A stretch of 54,996 bases of DNA from Kaistella haifensis DSM 19056 (lineage in GTDB: Bacteria > Bacteroidota > Bacteroidia > Flavobacteriales > Weeksellaceae): the NCBI RefSeq assembly GCF_000735695.2, contig NZ_JASZ02000014.1, positions 1 to 54,996 of the forward strand, in the 5' to 3' direction. Below the pieces are notes generated by a model that searched no databases, was not told the DNA's origin, and saw only the letters and a program-made list of their open reading frames with translations. Position numbers and translations under genes: made by a program. Positions 28,346-37,446 of this stretch are shown piece by piece. The first letter of the stretch is position 1; each line of letters opens with the position of its first letter.

Positions 28346-29215
28346 TTGAAAACCACGGAAAACATAGTGAACGATCAGGAATCAGAACTTCAGACGATAA
28401 CGGTTTATACGGAAAAAGAGGTTTATGAACATATTCCTGTGGGACATCCCTATCGACCGAAAAAATCAGCTATTTTATTTCTTAAAAAAGGAAAAATTAT
28501 ACTGAAAGAGCAGATCAGTGTGGTAGAAATCCATGAAAATTCGGTGGTGCTTATCAATATGAAATCGGTTTATGAGCTATTGGAAATCAGCAATGATATA
28601 GAAATCCGCTCTATTGCCTACAATCGGTCGTTTATCGAAAAAGTATCATTGAAATTAAACAGACTCAATTTATACAACAACCTTAAAAAACAACTGAGCA
28701 GAAATTTCCCTCTTAAACCGGAAGAGTTTTCCATTTTGTGGGATAACACAGGACTTCTGAGCCAAACCCTCAAATCCCAAGATAAAATAGAGTTTTCTCA
28801 GGAAATTGGGGTGAATTATTTGTCGATCATCATCTATTTTTTAATGAGTTTTGCCCCTTTTAGCGGTTACGAGCAACAGGGCAAGATGAGCCGTTCGCAA
28901 CAGATTGTTTATGATTTCATTATGCTGGTTTCGGAGCACTATCTTACCCATAAATCCGTACAGTTTTATGCTCAAAAGTTGGGCATATCAATGAGGCATC
29001 TAAGCAGTGTTCTGAAACAGGAAAACGGAAAAACAGCCAACGAAATCATTTCTGAGTTTATTCTTAATGAGGCAAAAGCGCAATTATCCGGAACCTCAAA
29101 ATCCATTAATACAATAGCTGATAATTTACAGTTCAGCGACTCTTATTCCTTCTCTCATTTCTTTAAAAAACATCAAAAAATTAGCCCAATACAGTATAGA
29201 AAGCAATTTTTGTGA
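28346..29215 (+). CDS. AraC-family transcriptional regulator
   Basis: A 289-residue protein with a divergent N-terminal sensor domain (cupin-like, with VGHPYRPKKSA) and a C-terminal double HTH (YAQKLGISMRHLSSVLKQ; IADNLQFSDSYSFSHFFKKH; PIQYRK ending). The start is the TTG at 28346 or the GTG at 28367; there is no nearby ATG. It sits 85 bases before the efflux operon on the same strand and is the natural candidate to control it, probably through the inverted repeat at 29246-29269. Confidence 0.9.
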   Translation: MKTTENIVNDQESELQTITVYTEKEVYEHIPVGHPYRPKKSAILFLKKGKIILKEQISVVEIHENSVVLINMKSVYELLEISNDIEIRSIAYNRSFIEKVSLKLNRLNLYNNLKKQLSRNFPLKPEEFSILWDNTGLLSQTLKSQDKIEFSQEIGVNYLSIIIYFLMSFAPFSGYEQQGKMSRSQQIVYDFIMLVSEHYLTHKSVQFYAQKLGISMRHLSSVLKQENGKTANEIISEFILNEAKAQLSGTSKSINTIADNLQFSDSYSFSHFFKKHQKISPIQYRKQFL

Positions 29216-29245
29216 TGAAATATCGTATTTGAACATCTTTTACTG

Positions 29246-29287
29246 AAATTCAATCATTTGTTTGAATTTTGAACTGCCGTAATTTTG
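29246..29287 (+). promoter_or_regulatory. Promoter and operator-like inverted repeat of the efflux operon
   Basis: TTTG at 29257-29260, a 19-base spacer and TAATTTTG at 29280-29287 match the Bacteroidota promoter. Overlapping it is a perfect inverted repeat AAATTCAA (29246-29253), 8-base spacer, TTGAATTT (29262-29269), the size expected for a TetR or AraC site. Confidence 0.6.
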
Positions 29288-29300
29288 TTCCATAAAATCA

Positions 29301-30626
29301 ATGGAACAAATGAAAAGTTCAAAGAGCATTCAGTTTTTAACGGTATTTTCTATTTTTCTCTCGTGCGGGTCCGTATTTGGCCAGGCTCAGAAAGAATTAA
29401 ATATCTCTCAGGCAATCAATCTTGCACTAGAAAATCACCAGCAATTAAAGATTTCTTCTGTAAGCAAAGAAATTGCAGAACAACAGACCAGGGTGGCAAA
29501 ACTGCAGCAGCTGCCCAATGCCGCCGCTTCCGCCACTGCGGGGTACATCGGTGATGTGCTTATTCTGGACAAAGACTTCACAAAGGTGACCACCAAGGAT
29601 ATGCCGCATTTTGGAAATTCTTATGCTGTGCAGGCATCACAATTACTTTATAAAGGCGGACTCGTAAAAAAATCAATAGAACTGATGGGAATCCGCGAGC
29701 AGCTTGCGGAGCTGGATGAGGTGAAGGACCAACAGTCTATCAAATTCCTTGTCATCTCAAACTATCTGGATCTTTGCAAATTGATTAATCAGGAAAAAGT
29801 TTATCAGAACAACAGAAAACTGGCCCAGATTCGCCTGGAGAATGTAAGAAAGTATTACAAGCAAGGAATGATTACCCGAAATGAGGTTATTCGTGGTGAA
29901 CTGGCTCTGCAGAATATAGATCAGGCAATCCTTGTGGTAAAAAACAATATTGCCATTCTGGATTATAATCTTTCCATAGCATTGGGACTTCCTGATGATA
30001 CCTCCATCATCCCCACAGAAAGCATTACGGAAAAATTACTGGAAGGGGACAAAAATTATTATTTTGATCTTGCTTACCAGAGTCATCCTCAGCTGACTTC
30101 CATGAATAAGAATGTGGAGCTGGCCGATAAAAACATAGAGATTATCAATACCGACAAATACCCTGCACTTTCAGCAATCGGTGGCTACAATATGCAGCGG
30201 CCGATAACCAACGTGAGTCCGGTTTTGGATATGTATTCCAATTCGTGGCAAGTAGGTCTTTCATTAAATTATAATATAGACAATCTCTACAAAACCAAAG
30301 AAAAATTAAAACTCGGCAATTTGCAAAAAACGCAGTTGATAGAGACCACGGTTTTAATGAAACAAAATATTCAAATGGGGGTAAATGCTGCCTATGTCAA
30401 ATATCAGGAAGCCGTACAAAATGCCAATATCTTGATGGAAAGCCAACGCCTTGCCCAGGAAAACTATAGGATCGTGGAGGCTAAATATTTAAATCAGCTG
30501 GCCATTCAAGCAGAAATGACCGATGCCACCAATGCCAAGCTGGAAGCAGAACTGCAATATGCCAATGCAGAGATCAATGTCTTATACCAATATTATAATC
30601 TCATAAAAACAACAGGAACACTATAA
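29301..30626 (+). CDS. Outer-membrane efflux protein (TolC family)
   Basis: A 441-residue protein with a signal peptide (hydrophobic stretch FLTVFSIFLSCGSVFG) and two TolC-type repeats, each with ALENHQQLK-like coiled-coil starts and a beta-strand section (YALQ/VQASQLLYKGG; WQVGLSLNYNID). It forms the outer-membrane channel of the tripartite pump encoded by the next two genes and starts the operon. Confidence 0.92.
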   Translation: MEQMKSSKSIQFLTVFSIFLSCGSVFGQAQKELNISQAINLALENHQQLKISSVSKEIAEQQTRVAKLQQLPNAAASATAGYIGDVLILDKDFTKVTTKDMPHFGNSYAVQASQLLYKGGLVKKSIELMGIREQLAELDEVKDQQSIKFLVISNYLDLCKLINQEKVYQNNRKLAQIRLENVRKYYKQGMITRNEVIRGELALQNIDQAILVVKNNIAILDYNLSIALGLPDDTSIIPTESITEKLLEGDKNYYFDLAYQSHPQLTSMNKNVELADKNIEIINTDKYPALSAIGGYNMQRPITNVSPVLDMYSNSWQVGLSLNYNIDNLYKTKEKLKLGNLQKTQLIETTVLMKQNIQMGVNAAYVKYQEAVQNANILMESQRLAQENYRIVEAKYLNQLAIQAEMTDATNAKLEAELQYANAEINVLYQYYNLIKTTGTL

Positions 30627-30627
30627 C

Positions 30628-31749
30628 ATGGAAAATACAGAAAATACAGAAATGCCGAAAGATAAAAAAGCACAAGATTCGGGAATCGAAATCAATCCTA
30701 AACAGGCGGTCACTAAAAAAGGGATAAAAAAGGCCGTTATCGTCAATGTATTAACATTTGTGGTGATCGCCCTTTGTTTTTACTGGCTGATTGCCAAATA
30801 TTTTCATATTGGCGACAAGGACTATACGGAATCTGCACAGGTAGAGGAATTTATCAATCCCATCAATACCAGAGTGTCTGCCTACATCAAAGAAATCAAA
30901 TTTATAGAGCACCAACAGGTAAAAAAAGGGGATACGCTGGTTATTTTGGACAACAGGGAAATCCTTACCCAGGTAGGGCAGGCCGAAGCAGCATATATGG
31001 CGGCAGCCGCTTCAAGAAATATGACATCATCTTCCGTGAATACCGTTTCCAATAACGTAGCGGTGATGAATGCCAATATTGAAGGAGCAAAAGCAAGGCT
31101 GTGGAATGTGGAGCAAAATTTAAGACGTTATAAAAATCTACTTCAAGCAGAGGCCGTTACCCAGCAGCAATATGATCAGGTAAAAACGGAATATGACGCG
31201 ACAAAAGCAGCTTATGAATCTTTATTAGGACAGAAAAATACCACCAAACTTTCCGTTTCGGAAGTACAGACAAGATTGGGGTTGAATGACGCAGACATCC
31301 AACGAACCAAGTCGGCTTTGGATATGGCAAGGCTCAATCTTTCCTATACCGTTATTACCGCACCTTACAATGGGGTGATGGGCAGAAGACTCATCAATGA
31401 AGGCCAGCTTCTGCAACCCGGGCAACAGGTAGCGACTATCGTACTGAACGGCCAGAAATGGGTAACCGCCAATTTCCTGGAATCCCAGATGCCTAAAATA
31501 AAACTAGGCTCAAAAATAAAAATGAAGGCAGACGCCTTGGGAGGACAGGAATTTGAAGGAGTTGTTACAGCTGTTTCAGCAGCAACAGGAGCGAAATATT
31601 CTAGCGTTCCTGTTGATAATTCTACCGGAAATTTTGTTAAAGTACAGCAGCGTATTCCTGTAAGAATTGAATTTACCGAAGCCAACAAGAAAGAAAATGT
31701 TGAAAAGCTGAAAGCAGGGATGAATATGAACATCCAGCTGAAAGATTAA
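30628..31749 (+). CDS. HlyD/EmrA-type membrane fusion protein
   Basis: A 373-residue periplasmic adaptor: cytoplasmic start, one membrane helix (VIVNVLTFVVIALCFYWLIA), a split lipoyl domain (TRVSAYIKEIKFIEHQQVKKGD and VITAPYNGVMG), a long alpha hairpin, and a beta-barrel. It begins one base after the tolC stop codon. Together with the MFS transporter this is the EmrAB-type arrangement for exporting hydrophobic compounds. Confidence 0.92.
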   Translation: MENTENTEMPKDKKAQDSGIEINPKQAVTKKGIKKAVIVNVLTFVVIALCFYWLIAKYFHIGDKDYTESAQVEEFINPINTRVSAYIKEIKFIEHQQVKKGDTLVILDNREILTQVGQAEAAYMAAAASRNMTSSSVNTVSNNVAVMNANIEGAKARLWNVEQNLRRYKNLLQAEAVTQQQYDQVKTEYDATKAAYESLLGQKNTTKLSVSEVQTRLGLNDADIQRTKSALDMARLNLSYTVITAPYNGVMGRRLINEGQLLQPGQQVATIVLNGQKWVTANFLESQMPKIKLGSKIKMKADALGGQEFEGVVTAVSAATGAKYSSVPVDNSTGNFVKVQQRIPVRIEFTEANKKENVEKLKAGMNMNIQLKD

Positions 31750-31770
31750 TGTTAAAAAAAAGAAAATACA

Positions 31771-33360
31771 ATGAGCCAATATAATCAGGGATTATTTCAC
31801 AGCTGGGTTCCCAAGCCCATCATGCTTTTGCTTATAATGGTGATATCCATTGTACTTTTCGGAGTAACGGCGGTTTATACATCCAATATACCCTTTTTGG
31901 TTGGTGCAACTGGTGCGCTTACAGAAGATTATATGTGGGCCTATTACGCAGGCGTTATCGGGATGGGATTGGCCATGCCACTGGTGATACGACTGAAAGC
32001 CCGTTTCCGAACCAAAGAAATCATGGTAACTACGCTTACGGGAATGGCATTTTTGTTTGTGGTAATGGGGAATACGGACCAACCGGAAATCATTATTGGA
32101 GCCTCTTTTCTGATCAGTTTTTTAAGAATGGTAGGAATGATGGAGGTAATCCTGCCCCTAATGTTTATTTTGAGTGCAGACGGCAACCGCGGAAGGTTTT
32201 ATGCGGTGTTTTATACAGTAGTTCTTGGGATCACCCAGGTTTCCTCTTATTATGTAGCTTCTTTGTCGATGGAGTACAGCTGGCAGTACGCTTATCTGCT
32301 TATTGCTGCAGTTTGCCTTGCAACAGCATTGATATGTGTGGTTTTTCAGCATAATCAGCGGTTTATGAAAAAAGTACCGTTACATTACATCGATTGGCTT
32401 GGTATGCTGCTCTTTGTCATCAGTTTTATGTTTCTGGGCTATATTTTTTCATTCGGGAAACAACAAGCCTGGTTTGCATCAGACAAAATAAAGTGGGCTA
32501 CCATTGCCTTTTCCGTCACCTTTTTATTATTTATTCTGAGAATGCAAATTATAAAAAGACCATTTATATCCCTTAAGGCATTTTCCAAAAGCAATGTACG
32601 CCATGGGATGCTGATGCTCCTTTTTCTTGGGATGTATTTAGGAACCACCACGCTCCAGAATATCTTTGCTGTCGGCGTTTTGGGCTATAATCATTTGTCG
32701 AATGCTTCGTTAAACCTCATGATATTTCCGGGACTGTTGATCGGCGCGGTGGTTTCTGCAAAGTGGTTCAACCAATCAATGCATATCAGAATGCTGATGT
32801 TTACAGGTTTTGCAGCATATTTAATGTACGTTATCGTGATGTACTTTTCTATGGTTCCGGAATTTAACTACGCAAGTTGGCTGCTGCCTATGTTTTTCAA
32901 AGGCTACGGCATGGGAGTACTGTTTATCGTGATCTGGTATTATACTTTTGATAAGCTGGGAATGACGGAACTGCTGTCTGCAATCGGCATTATTGTACTG
33001 TGGCGTACCTTTATTACCGTTGGGATATTTTCGGCACTGTTTTCCTGGATGCAGTATCAGCTGCAGCTTCAGAGCCTCGGTAATCTGGCGGTGTATCTGG
33101 ACGATGTTACCTTGCTCAGTCCCGGTAGCGGAGTTAACCTGAGAAGCATTCAGATTAATGCTGTTCTTGCTGCCAATAAAACGCTTTACGGCTATATTAT
33201 TTTGGCGGGAATGGGCGTGTTGGTTTACGTGCTGTTCCATCATTTTGGTAAAATAAGATATAGGCTTTTACGAATCCGAATAGACAGGGCCGGCAAACTA
33301 TGGATGAGTAGAAAAAACAGAAGACGTATGCAAAAAGAATTGGAAACAGGAGAAATTTAG
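31771..33360 (+). CDS. MFS multidrug transporter (DHA2/EmrB type)
   Basis: A 529-residue integral inner-membrane protein with about 14 hydrophobic segments, the DHA2 architecture, and a basic C-terminal tail. It powers the EmrAB-TolC-type pump by proton antiport. It follows the adaptor gene by 21 bases. The DHA2 sequence motifs are weak, as is common in Bacteroidota members, so the substrate cannot be predicted. Confidence 0.88.
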   Translation: MSQYNQGLFHSWVPKPIMLLLIMVISIVLFGVTAVYTSNIPFLVGATGALTEDYMWAYYAGVIGMGLAMPLVIRLKARFRTKEIMVTTLTGMAFLFVVMGNTDQPEIIIGASFLISFLRMVGMMEVILPLMFILSADGNRGRFYAVFYTVVLGITQVSSYYVASLSMEYSWQYAYLLIAAVCLATALICVVFQHNQRFMKKVPLHYIDWLGMLLFVISFMFLGYIFSFGKQQAWFASDKIKWATIAFSVTFLLFILRMQIIKRPFISLKAFSKSNVRHGMLMLLFLGMYLGTTTLQNIFAVGVLGYNHLSNASLNLMIFPGLLIGAVVSAKWFNQSMHIRMLMFTGFAAYLMYVIVMYFSMVPEFNYASWLLPMFFKGYGMGVLFIVIWYYTFDKLGMTELLSAIGIIVLWRTFITVGIFSALFSWMQYQLQLQSLGNLAVYLDDVTLLSPGSGVNLRSIQINAVLAANKTLYGYIILAGMGVLVYVLFHHFGKIRYRLLRIRIDRAGKLWMSRKNRRRMQKELETGEI

Positions 33361-33386
33361 CAAAGCATCAACTTAAATGATAAGAT

Positions 33387-33968
33387 ATGAAATATTCAGG
33401 TACTGATAATACGGAAAAAAGAATAGAAACCGCGGCAATGCAGTTGTTTTTCACCCGCGGAGTTGATGCTGTTTCTATCCGGGACATTGCCAAAGCTGCA
33501 GAATGCAACAGCTCAATGATCCACTATTATTTCAGGACAAAAGAGAAATTGCTATACTTCATTGTTGAACGTACTACTGCTGATACCGTCACGCTTGTGG
33601 ACGAGGAAATTAAACAAAAAAAATCTTCTGAACAGCTCAATGCTTTTATCGATAAGTTTTTTAACTGGGCTCTTTTGAACAGATATGGATTTGATGTATT
33701 GTTTATAAATGGCATCTCTGAATATAAAGAATCCCTGTCGGATCTGATAAGGGAAAGAAGGGAGGTGGTATTCTCACAATATAAGAAAATGATAAAGCCA
33801 TTATTTGCGATAAATGATCAGGAGCTGCTTTTTTCATTTTATACTTTTTTAGGTACGATTAAGATGTACTTGCTTCTCGCCCCGGAAGGGGAAAAGAATC
33901 ACTTGGAACAAATAAATGGGTTCAGGAAATATTTGCATAAGGTAATGGATAATATACTTGTAATTTAA
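33387..33968 (+). CDS. TetR-family transcriptional regulator
   Basis: A 193-residue protein with an N-terminal TetR HTH (AMQLFFTRGVDAVSIRDIAKAA, then SMIHYYFRTKEKLLYFI) and a helical ligand-binding domain. It is 26 bases after the pump gene, so the operon ends with a likely repressor of itself and of the downstream fatty-acid genes. Confidence 0.9.
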   Translation: MKYSGTDNTEKRIETAAMQLFFTRGVDAVSIRDIAKAAECNSSMIHYYFRTKEKLLYFIVERTTADTVTLVDEEIKQKKSSEQLNAFIDKFFNWALLNRYGFDVLFINGISEYKESLSDLIRERREVVFSQYKKMIKPLFAINDQELLFSFYTFLGTIKMYLLLAPEGEKNHLEQINGFRKYLHKVMDNILVI

Positions 33969-34001
33969 TAGCATAAATATTAATTATTAAATCAAAGTAT
34001 T

Positions 34002-34899
34002 ATGACAATTAAAAATGTAACAGTCGCAGGTAGCGGCGTTTTGGGCTTCCAGATCGCTTTTCAAGCTGCTTTTCACCACTATAAAGTAACCGTTTATGAC
34101 ATCAGTGATGAGGTATTGGAAAAAGCAAAAGCAAAATTCAACTCTCTAAGCGAAGCGCTTAAAAATGAAATGAATGCAACAGATGAGCAGTTGGCATTAA
34201 CTTTTAATAATTTATACTATTCATCAGACTTAGCAGAAGCGGTAAAAGATGCCGATTTGTTGATAGAATCAGTGCCAGAAAACCCACAAATAAAACAGGA
34301 ATTTTACGAAAAACTTGCAGCGGTAGCGCCAGAAAAAACCATTTTTGCAACCAATACTTCCACCTTGTTGCCTAGCGCTTTGGCACCATACACGGGACGC
34401 CCTAATCAATTTATTGCCCTTCATTTTGCTAATGACATCCGGAAATATAATACTGCAGAGATTATGGGGGCATTCAGGCACAGATCAGGCCGTTTTTGAT
34501 CTGTTGGTTAGCTTTGCCAAATCCATTGGGATGGTTGCTCTGCCTATATACAAAGAACAGCCGGCGTATATCCTGAACAGTTTGCTCGTGCCCTTTTTGG
34601 ATGCAGCATTAGAACTTTGGGGGAAAGGCGTGGCAGATCCACAAATCATTGATAAAACCTGGATGGTGGCTACCGGAGCTCCGCTTGGGCCATTTGGATT
34701 TATTGATGTTATAGGAATCAATACCGCTTTTAATATTCGAAAAATGAAAGCTGATGCTACACAAGACCCGGTAAAGATATTAACAGTGAAGAGGCTCAAA
34801 GAAGAATTCCTAGATTTGGGTAAGTTGGGTACATCCTCTGACGAAGGCTTTTATCAATATCCCAATCCGGCGTATAAGGACAAAGATTTTCTAAAATAA
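34002..34899 (+). pseudogene. 3-hydroxyacyl-CoA dehydrogenase, frameshifted
   Basis: The first 155 or so codons encode the NAD-binding domain (VAGSGVLGFQIAFQAA; FATNTSTLLPS) of a 3-hydroxyacyl-CoA dehydrogenase. At 34466-34470 a run of five G replaces the expected four; reading then continues in the next frame as GHSGTDQAVFDLLVSFAKSIG and the complete C-terminal domain down to 34899. One extra base therefore splits an otherwise well-preserved gene of about 298 codons. It may be a recent inactivation, a slippage site or a sequencing error in the G run. Confidence 0.85.
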
Positions 34900-34995
34900 A
34901 GGAATATTTGCAAATTTTTAAATAGAAAACCATTTTTAAATCCATCAATTTTTCTAAATTTATCGATCTTAGAACAATCTTAAAATTTAAAAACA

Positions 34996-35439
34996 ATGAA
35001 CAACGTCAATACCGAGAATTACAAATTTGCTATGCCGCTAAGCATCAGGTGGAATGATCTGGATCCGCTTGCCCATGTAAACAATGTGTATTATTTTGAA
35101 TATTTCCAAATCGGACGCGGCCATTATATGCACGCCGTAAGCCAACAGTGGGACTGGCAGAAATACATGTTTGTGATTGCCCATATAGAATGTGATTATT
35201 TAAAGGAACTGTCTTTGTCGGCAACAAATCCTACCATCAAAATGCGGACTTCCTCTTTGGGAAATAAAAGTTTCGAAATCGAATACCTGATAACGAGTAC
35301 CGCCAAAGATGGCTCAGAAATCCTGCACGCCAAAGGCAAAAGTGTCCAAGTAATGATAGACATCGCATTGAAGAAACCTATTGAACTTCCCGAATGGTTG
35401 CGAAAAGATATCACTGCTTACGAGCCCGCACTCGATTAA
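34996..35439 (+). CDS. Acyl-CoA thioesterase (4HBT hotdog fold)
   Basis: A 147-residue single-hotdog protein. The 4HBT signature RWNDLDPLAHVNNVYYFEYF contains the catalytic aspartate and is close to FadM/YbgC enzymes, which hydrolyse acyl-CoA thioesters. It follows the broken dehydrogenase gene by about 100 bases, so the two may belong to one fatty-acid module next to the efflux pump. Confidence 0.87.
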   Translation: MNNVNTENYKFAMPLSIRWNDLDPLAHVNNVYYFEYFQIGRGHYMHAVSQQWDWQKYMFVIAHIECDYLKELSLSATNPTIKMRTSSLGNKSFEIEYLITSTAKDGSEILHAKGKSVQVMIDIALKKPIELPEWLRKDITAYEPALD

Positions 35440-35652
35440 TTCATCAGCAAATGTATTTGAAATGCAGCGAATTTTAAATTAATTCGGAGAAGCCAGTGAA
35501 ACACCGTTTTTAACTTTCAAAAAGAACTAGGGTCGAAGTGCCTTTATCCTGGGCTTTGACTGGGCTTTGCCTGCCTTCATCCTAGGCTTTGAATTTCTTC
35601 AAAGATGGCCTTTATTTTTTAACTAAAAAAGCACAAGTTTCTCCAAATACTC

Positions 35653-35690
35653 AAACAGATCATCGGGCATTTCGATGATCTGTTTTTTTT
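35653..35690 (+). terminator. Strong intrinsic terminator
   Basis: A perfect 13-bp stem AAACAGATCATCG (35653-35665) with CGATGATCTGTTT (35673-35685), 7-base loop, followed by T's. It lies over 200 bases after the thioesterase gene, so either the transcript is long or a gene has been lost in between. Confidence 0.8.
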
Positions 35691-36089
35691 GAAGAATTGT
35701 TTTAATGGGTTCAAAAAATAGGGATCGTATCAAATCATACGCTCAACAATCCGTCCACCCAATACCATATCAGATATAATGATAGTGTAAGTGGCTTCTA
35801 CTTCTGAAAAGAAAATAGAATTTTTTTAAACGTTTACCGGAAATGAGATACTGCCTCATTCCATTTGCTATGTTTAGCCAGCGAAATCCTTTCAGCAATC
35901 TAGCAATTCTGAATGTTTCTTAAGGTGAAAACAGATGCATAAAAATCATGAAAAAAACAGCATCTGAATTGATCTTCTTATGCTTCGAAATTGTTGATTA
36001 GAACAATGTTATCGAGGTTATTAGGAATTTATTTTTTAAGAAAAAACCCTATAACAGATTGTTTTTTTAGAGTGTTTAAATTTAATTAA

Positions 36090-36125
36090 TTAATAATCAG
36101 TAATTTAAACATTAATGTTTAACGG
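36090..36125 (+). repeat. Left copy of imperfect direct repeat around the HTH-DUF6266 module
   Basis: Starts with TTAATAATCAGT, identical to 37408-37419; similarity continues through TTAAAC and a GTTTAACG/GTTTGACG pair. The two copies bracket the HTH and DUF6266 genes, as ends of a small mobile element might. Confidence 0.35.
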
Positions 36126-36267
36126 GTTTTAGTGGTTTTAGTGGTTTTTTTCTATGTTTTGCCAAAAAAACTTAGTTGCATTGCAAGGTCTGTGTGAATG
36201 TGGAAAACTTTTTCTTCAAAAACGCTGTATTCATCGTGGTTGGCTATGAAAAACTATATGAAATTCA

Positions 36268-36275
36268 TATATTTG
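36268..36275 (+). promoter_or_regulatory. -7 box upstream of the HTH gene
   Basis: TATATTTG matches TAnnTTTG, 80 bases before the ATG at 36356. A TTG at 36240-36242 gives a spacer of 25, slightly long. Confidence 0.35.
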
Positions 36276-36355
36276 TGTATAAACCAAACAGAAACCATTG
36301 ATAAATAGGCGATTAGTGACCTATAGAAAAGAGTTTCTTTTGACAGATTTTTAAT

Positions 36356-36622
36356 ATGAACAGACGGAAAAAAAATGAACAAAGGCCATCTTATCGAATA
36401 CCGGATTTCGAGGACAAAACTAAAAGGCAAGCTGTAGAAAAGTTGTATTATGATACTGCTGATATGGCGACTCTTTTTAATGTTTGCGCTCGAACTCTAC
36501 AACGGTGGCGGAATGAGGGTGTTTTTCCATTTAAGAGAATTCGAGGTAAAATCTATTACCTCAAAAGCAAGATCGATGAATACATGGAAAGAGAAGAAGG
36601 AGCTGACGAAGATCAGGAGTAA
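36356..36622 (+). CDS. Excisionase-like HTH DNA-binding protein
   Basis: An 88-residue protein with a winged-helix HTH_17/excisionase-type domain (YDTADMATLFNVCARTLQRWRN, then KIYYLKSKIDEYM) after a basic N-terminus and with an acidic tail. Such proteins assist integrases or act as small regulators in Bacteroidota mobile elements. No integrase is seen nearby. Convergent with the DUF6266 gene, with a shared terminator between. Confidence 0.8.
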   Translation: MNRRKKNEQRPSYRIPDFEDKTKRQAVEKLYYDTADMATLFNVCARTLQRWRNEGVFPFKRIRGKIYYLKSKIDEYMEREEGADEDQE

Positions 36623-36646
36623 TTTAAATGGTGAATACCAAAAATC

Positions 36647-36682
36647 AAAACCGCAGGAATGATACATTCCCGCGGTTTTTTT
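36647..36682. terminator. Bidirectional terminator between the HTH and DUF6266 genes
   Basis: AACCGC, A, GGAAT (36649-36660) pairs with ATTCC, C, GCGGTT (36666-36677) around a 5-base loop, with T runs on both strands. Confidence 0.75.
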
Positions 36683-36705
36683 AGAGGTCAATTGGATTGA
36701 TACCA

Positions 36706-37347
36706 TTATATCAAATCCACCTTGCCCAAGTACATGCTGTTGCACGCCTTGTCTTGTGTTTCATTCTGAAAAAATGCATACACATGAACCGATTTTCCAC
36801 TCCAGGTTGCAGGCAATGCTACGCTGGATGCTTGAGTGTCACGCTGATCCGGACCTTCCTGTACATTGAACACTCCCGATTCTTCCTCGAAAATGGCGGT
36901 ACAGAAAATATCGGTAGACTTCGCCAGCGTTTCATTGCTGTTGTCGTCCCACTCGAAATTCAGGATTTCGCCTGCTGCTGCAGTAACACTCAGATTCTGA
37001 AAACCAGTAACTTCCCCTTTGGTAACGATTACTTTGCTCATTACCAGTACGGCTTGCCCGTTTTCTTCCGCTACCACTTCACGAAGCAGATAGCTTGCTG
37101 CTAGATTCACCCGCGATTTCACTCCGGAATTTTCCCCATAGAGTCTGCTTTGCATAGCCCGAAGGGAGTTCTGAAATTTCATCGCCAGCGAAAACTTTTC
37201 CCGCTGCATCAGTTGTGCAACCGTAGGGTTGCTTCCTGATGATTTCGGACGGCTTCTAATCACGTCCATTCCGCGCCAATTTGCGCCTACTACCGTTCCC
37301 ACGGTTCCACTGAATCCTCCTAGGATTCCTTTCTTAATTGTACCCAC
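36706..37347 (-). CDS. DUF6266 family protein
   Basis: A 213-residue protein of the Bacteroidota DUF6266 family, function unknown. It has the family's typical start GTIKKGILGGFSGTVGTVVG and a C-terminal part predicted as beta-rich. The family normally begins MGTIKKG, so I take the GTG at 37345-37347 as the start instead of an ATG 17 codons upstream; the promoter at 37373-37403 fits this. The glycine-rich N-terminus and mobile-like surroundings suggest an element cargo gene. Confidence 0.8.
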   Translation of the reverse strand: MGTIKKGILGGFSGTVGTVVGANWRGMDVIRSRPKSSGSNPTVAQLMQREKFSLAMKFQNSLRAMQSRLYGENSGVKSRVNLAASYLLREVVAEENGQAVLVMSKVIVTKGEVTGFQNLSVTAAAGEILNFEWDDNSNETLAKSTDIFCTAIFEEESGVFNVQEGPDQRDTQASSVALPATWSGKSVHVYAFFQNETQDKACNSMYLGKVDLI

Positions 37348-37372
37348 TTTGTATTTATTTAAAGGTTCGATA

Positions 37373-37403
37373 CAAAAGTAAAACATTAAATAACACAATG
37401 CAA
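37373..37403 (-). promoter_or_regulatory. Promoter of the DUF6266 gene
   Basis: On the minus strand, TTG (37401-37403), a 20-base spacer and TACTTTTG (37373-37380) match the consensus. The box lies inside the longer reading frame and so supports the GTG start at 37347. Confidence 0.6.
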
Positions 37404-37407
37404 GTAT

Positions 37408-37446
37408 TTAATAATCAGTGACTTAAACTTACATAGTTTGACGTAG
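37408..37446 (+). repeat. Right copy of imperfect direct repeat around the HTH-DUF6266 module
   Basis: Begins TTAATAATCAGT like 36090-36101 and continues with partial similarity. It is followed by two copies of AGTTTGAC. Confidence 0.35.

Larger units (their letters stand above)
35440..36355. other. Gene-free accessory stretch
   Basis: About 0.9 kb without a credible gene. It holds a strong terminator at 35653-35690, a 9-base tandem repeat (GGTTTTAGT twice at 36125-36142), the left copy of a pair of imperfect direct repeats (36090-36125) and a promoter box at 36268-36275. Confidence 0.5.

Noticed and set aside
29285..29554. 89-codon frame overlapping the start of the tolC-like gene
   Set aside because: Out-of-frame shadow of the efflux gene, with no family features.
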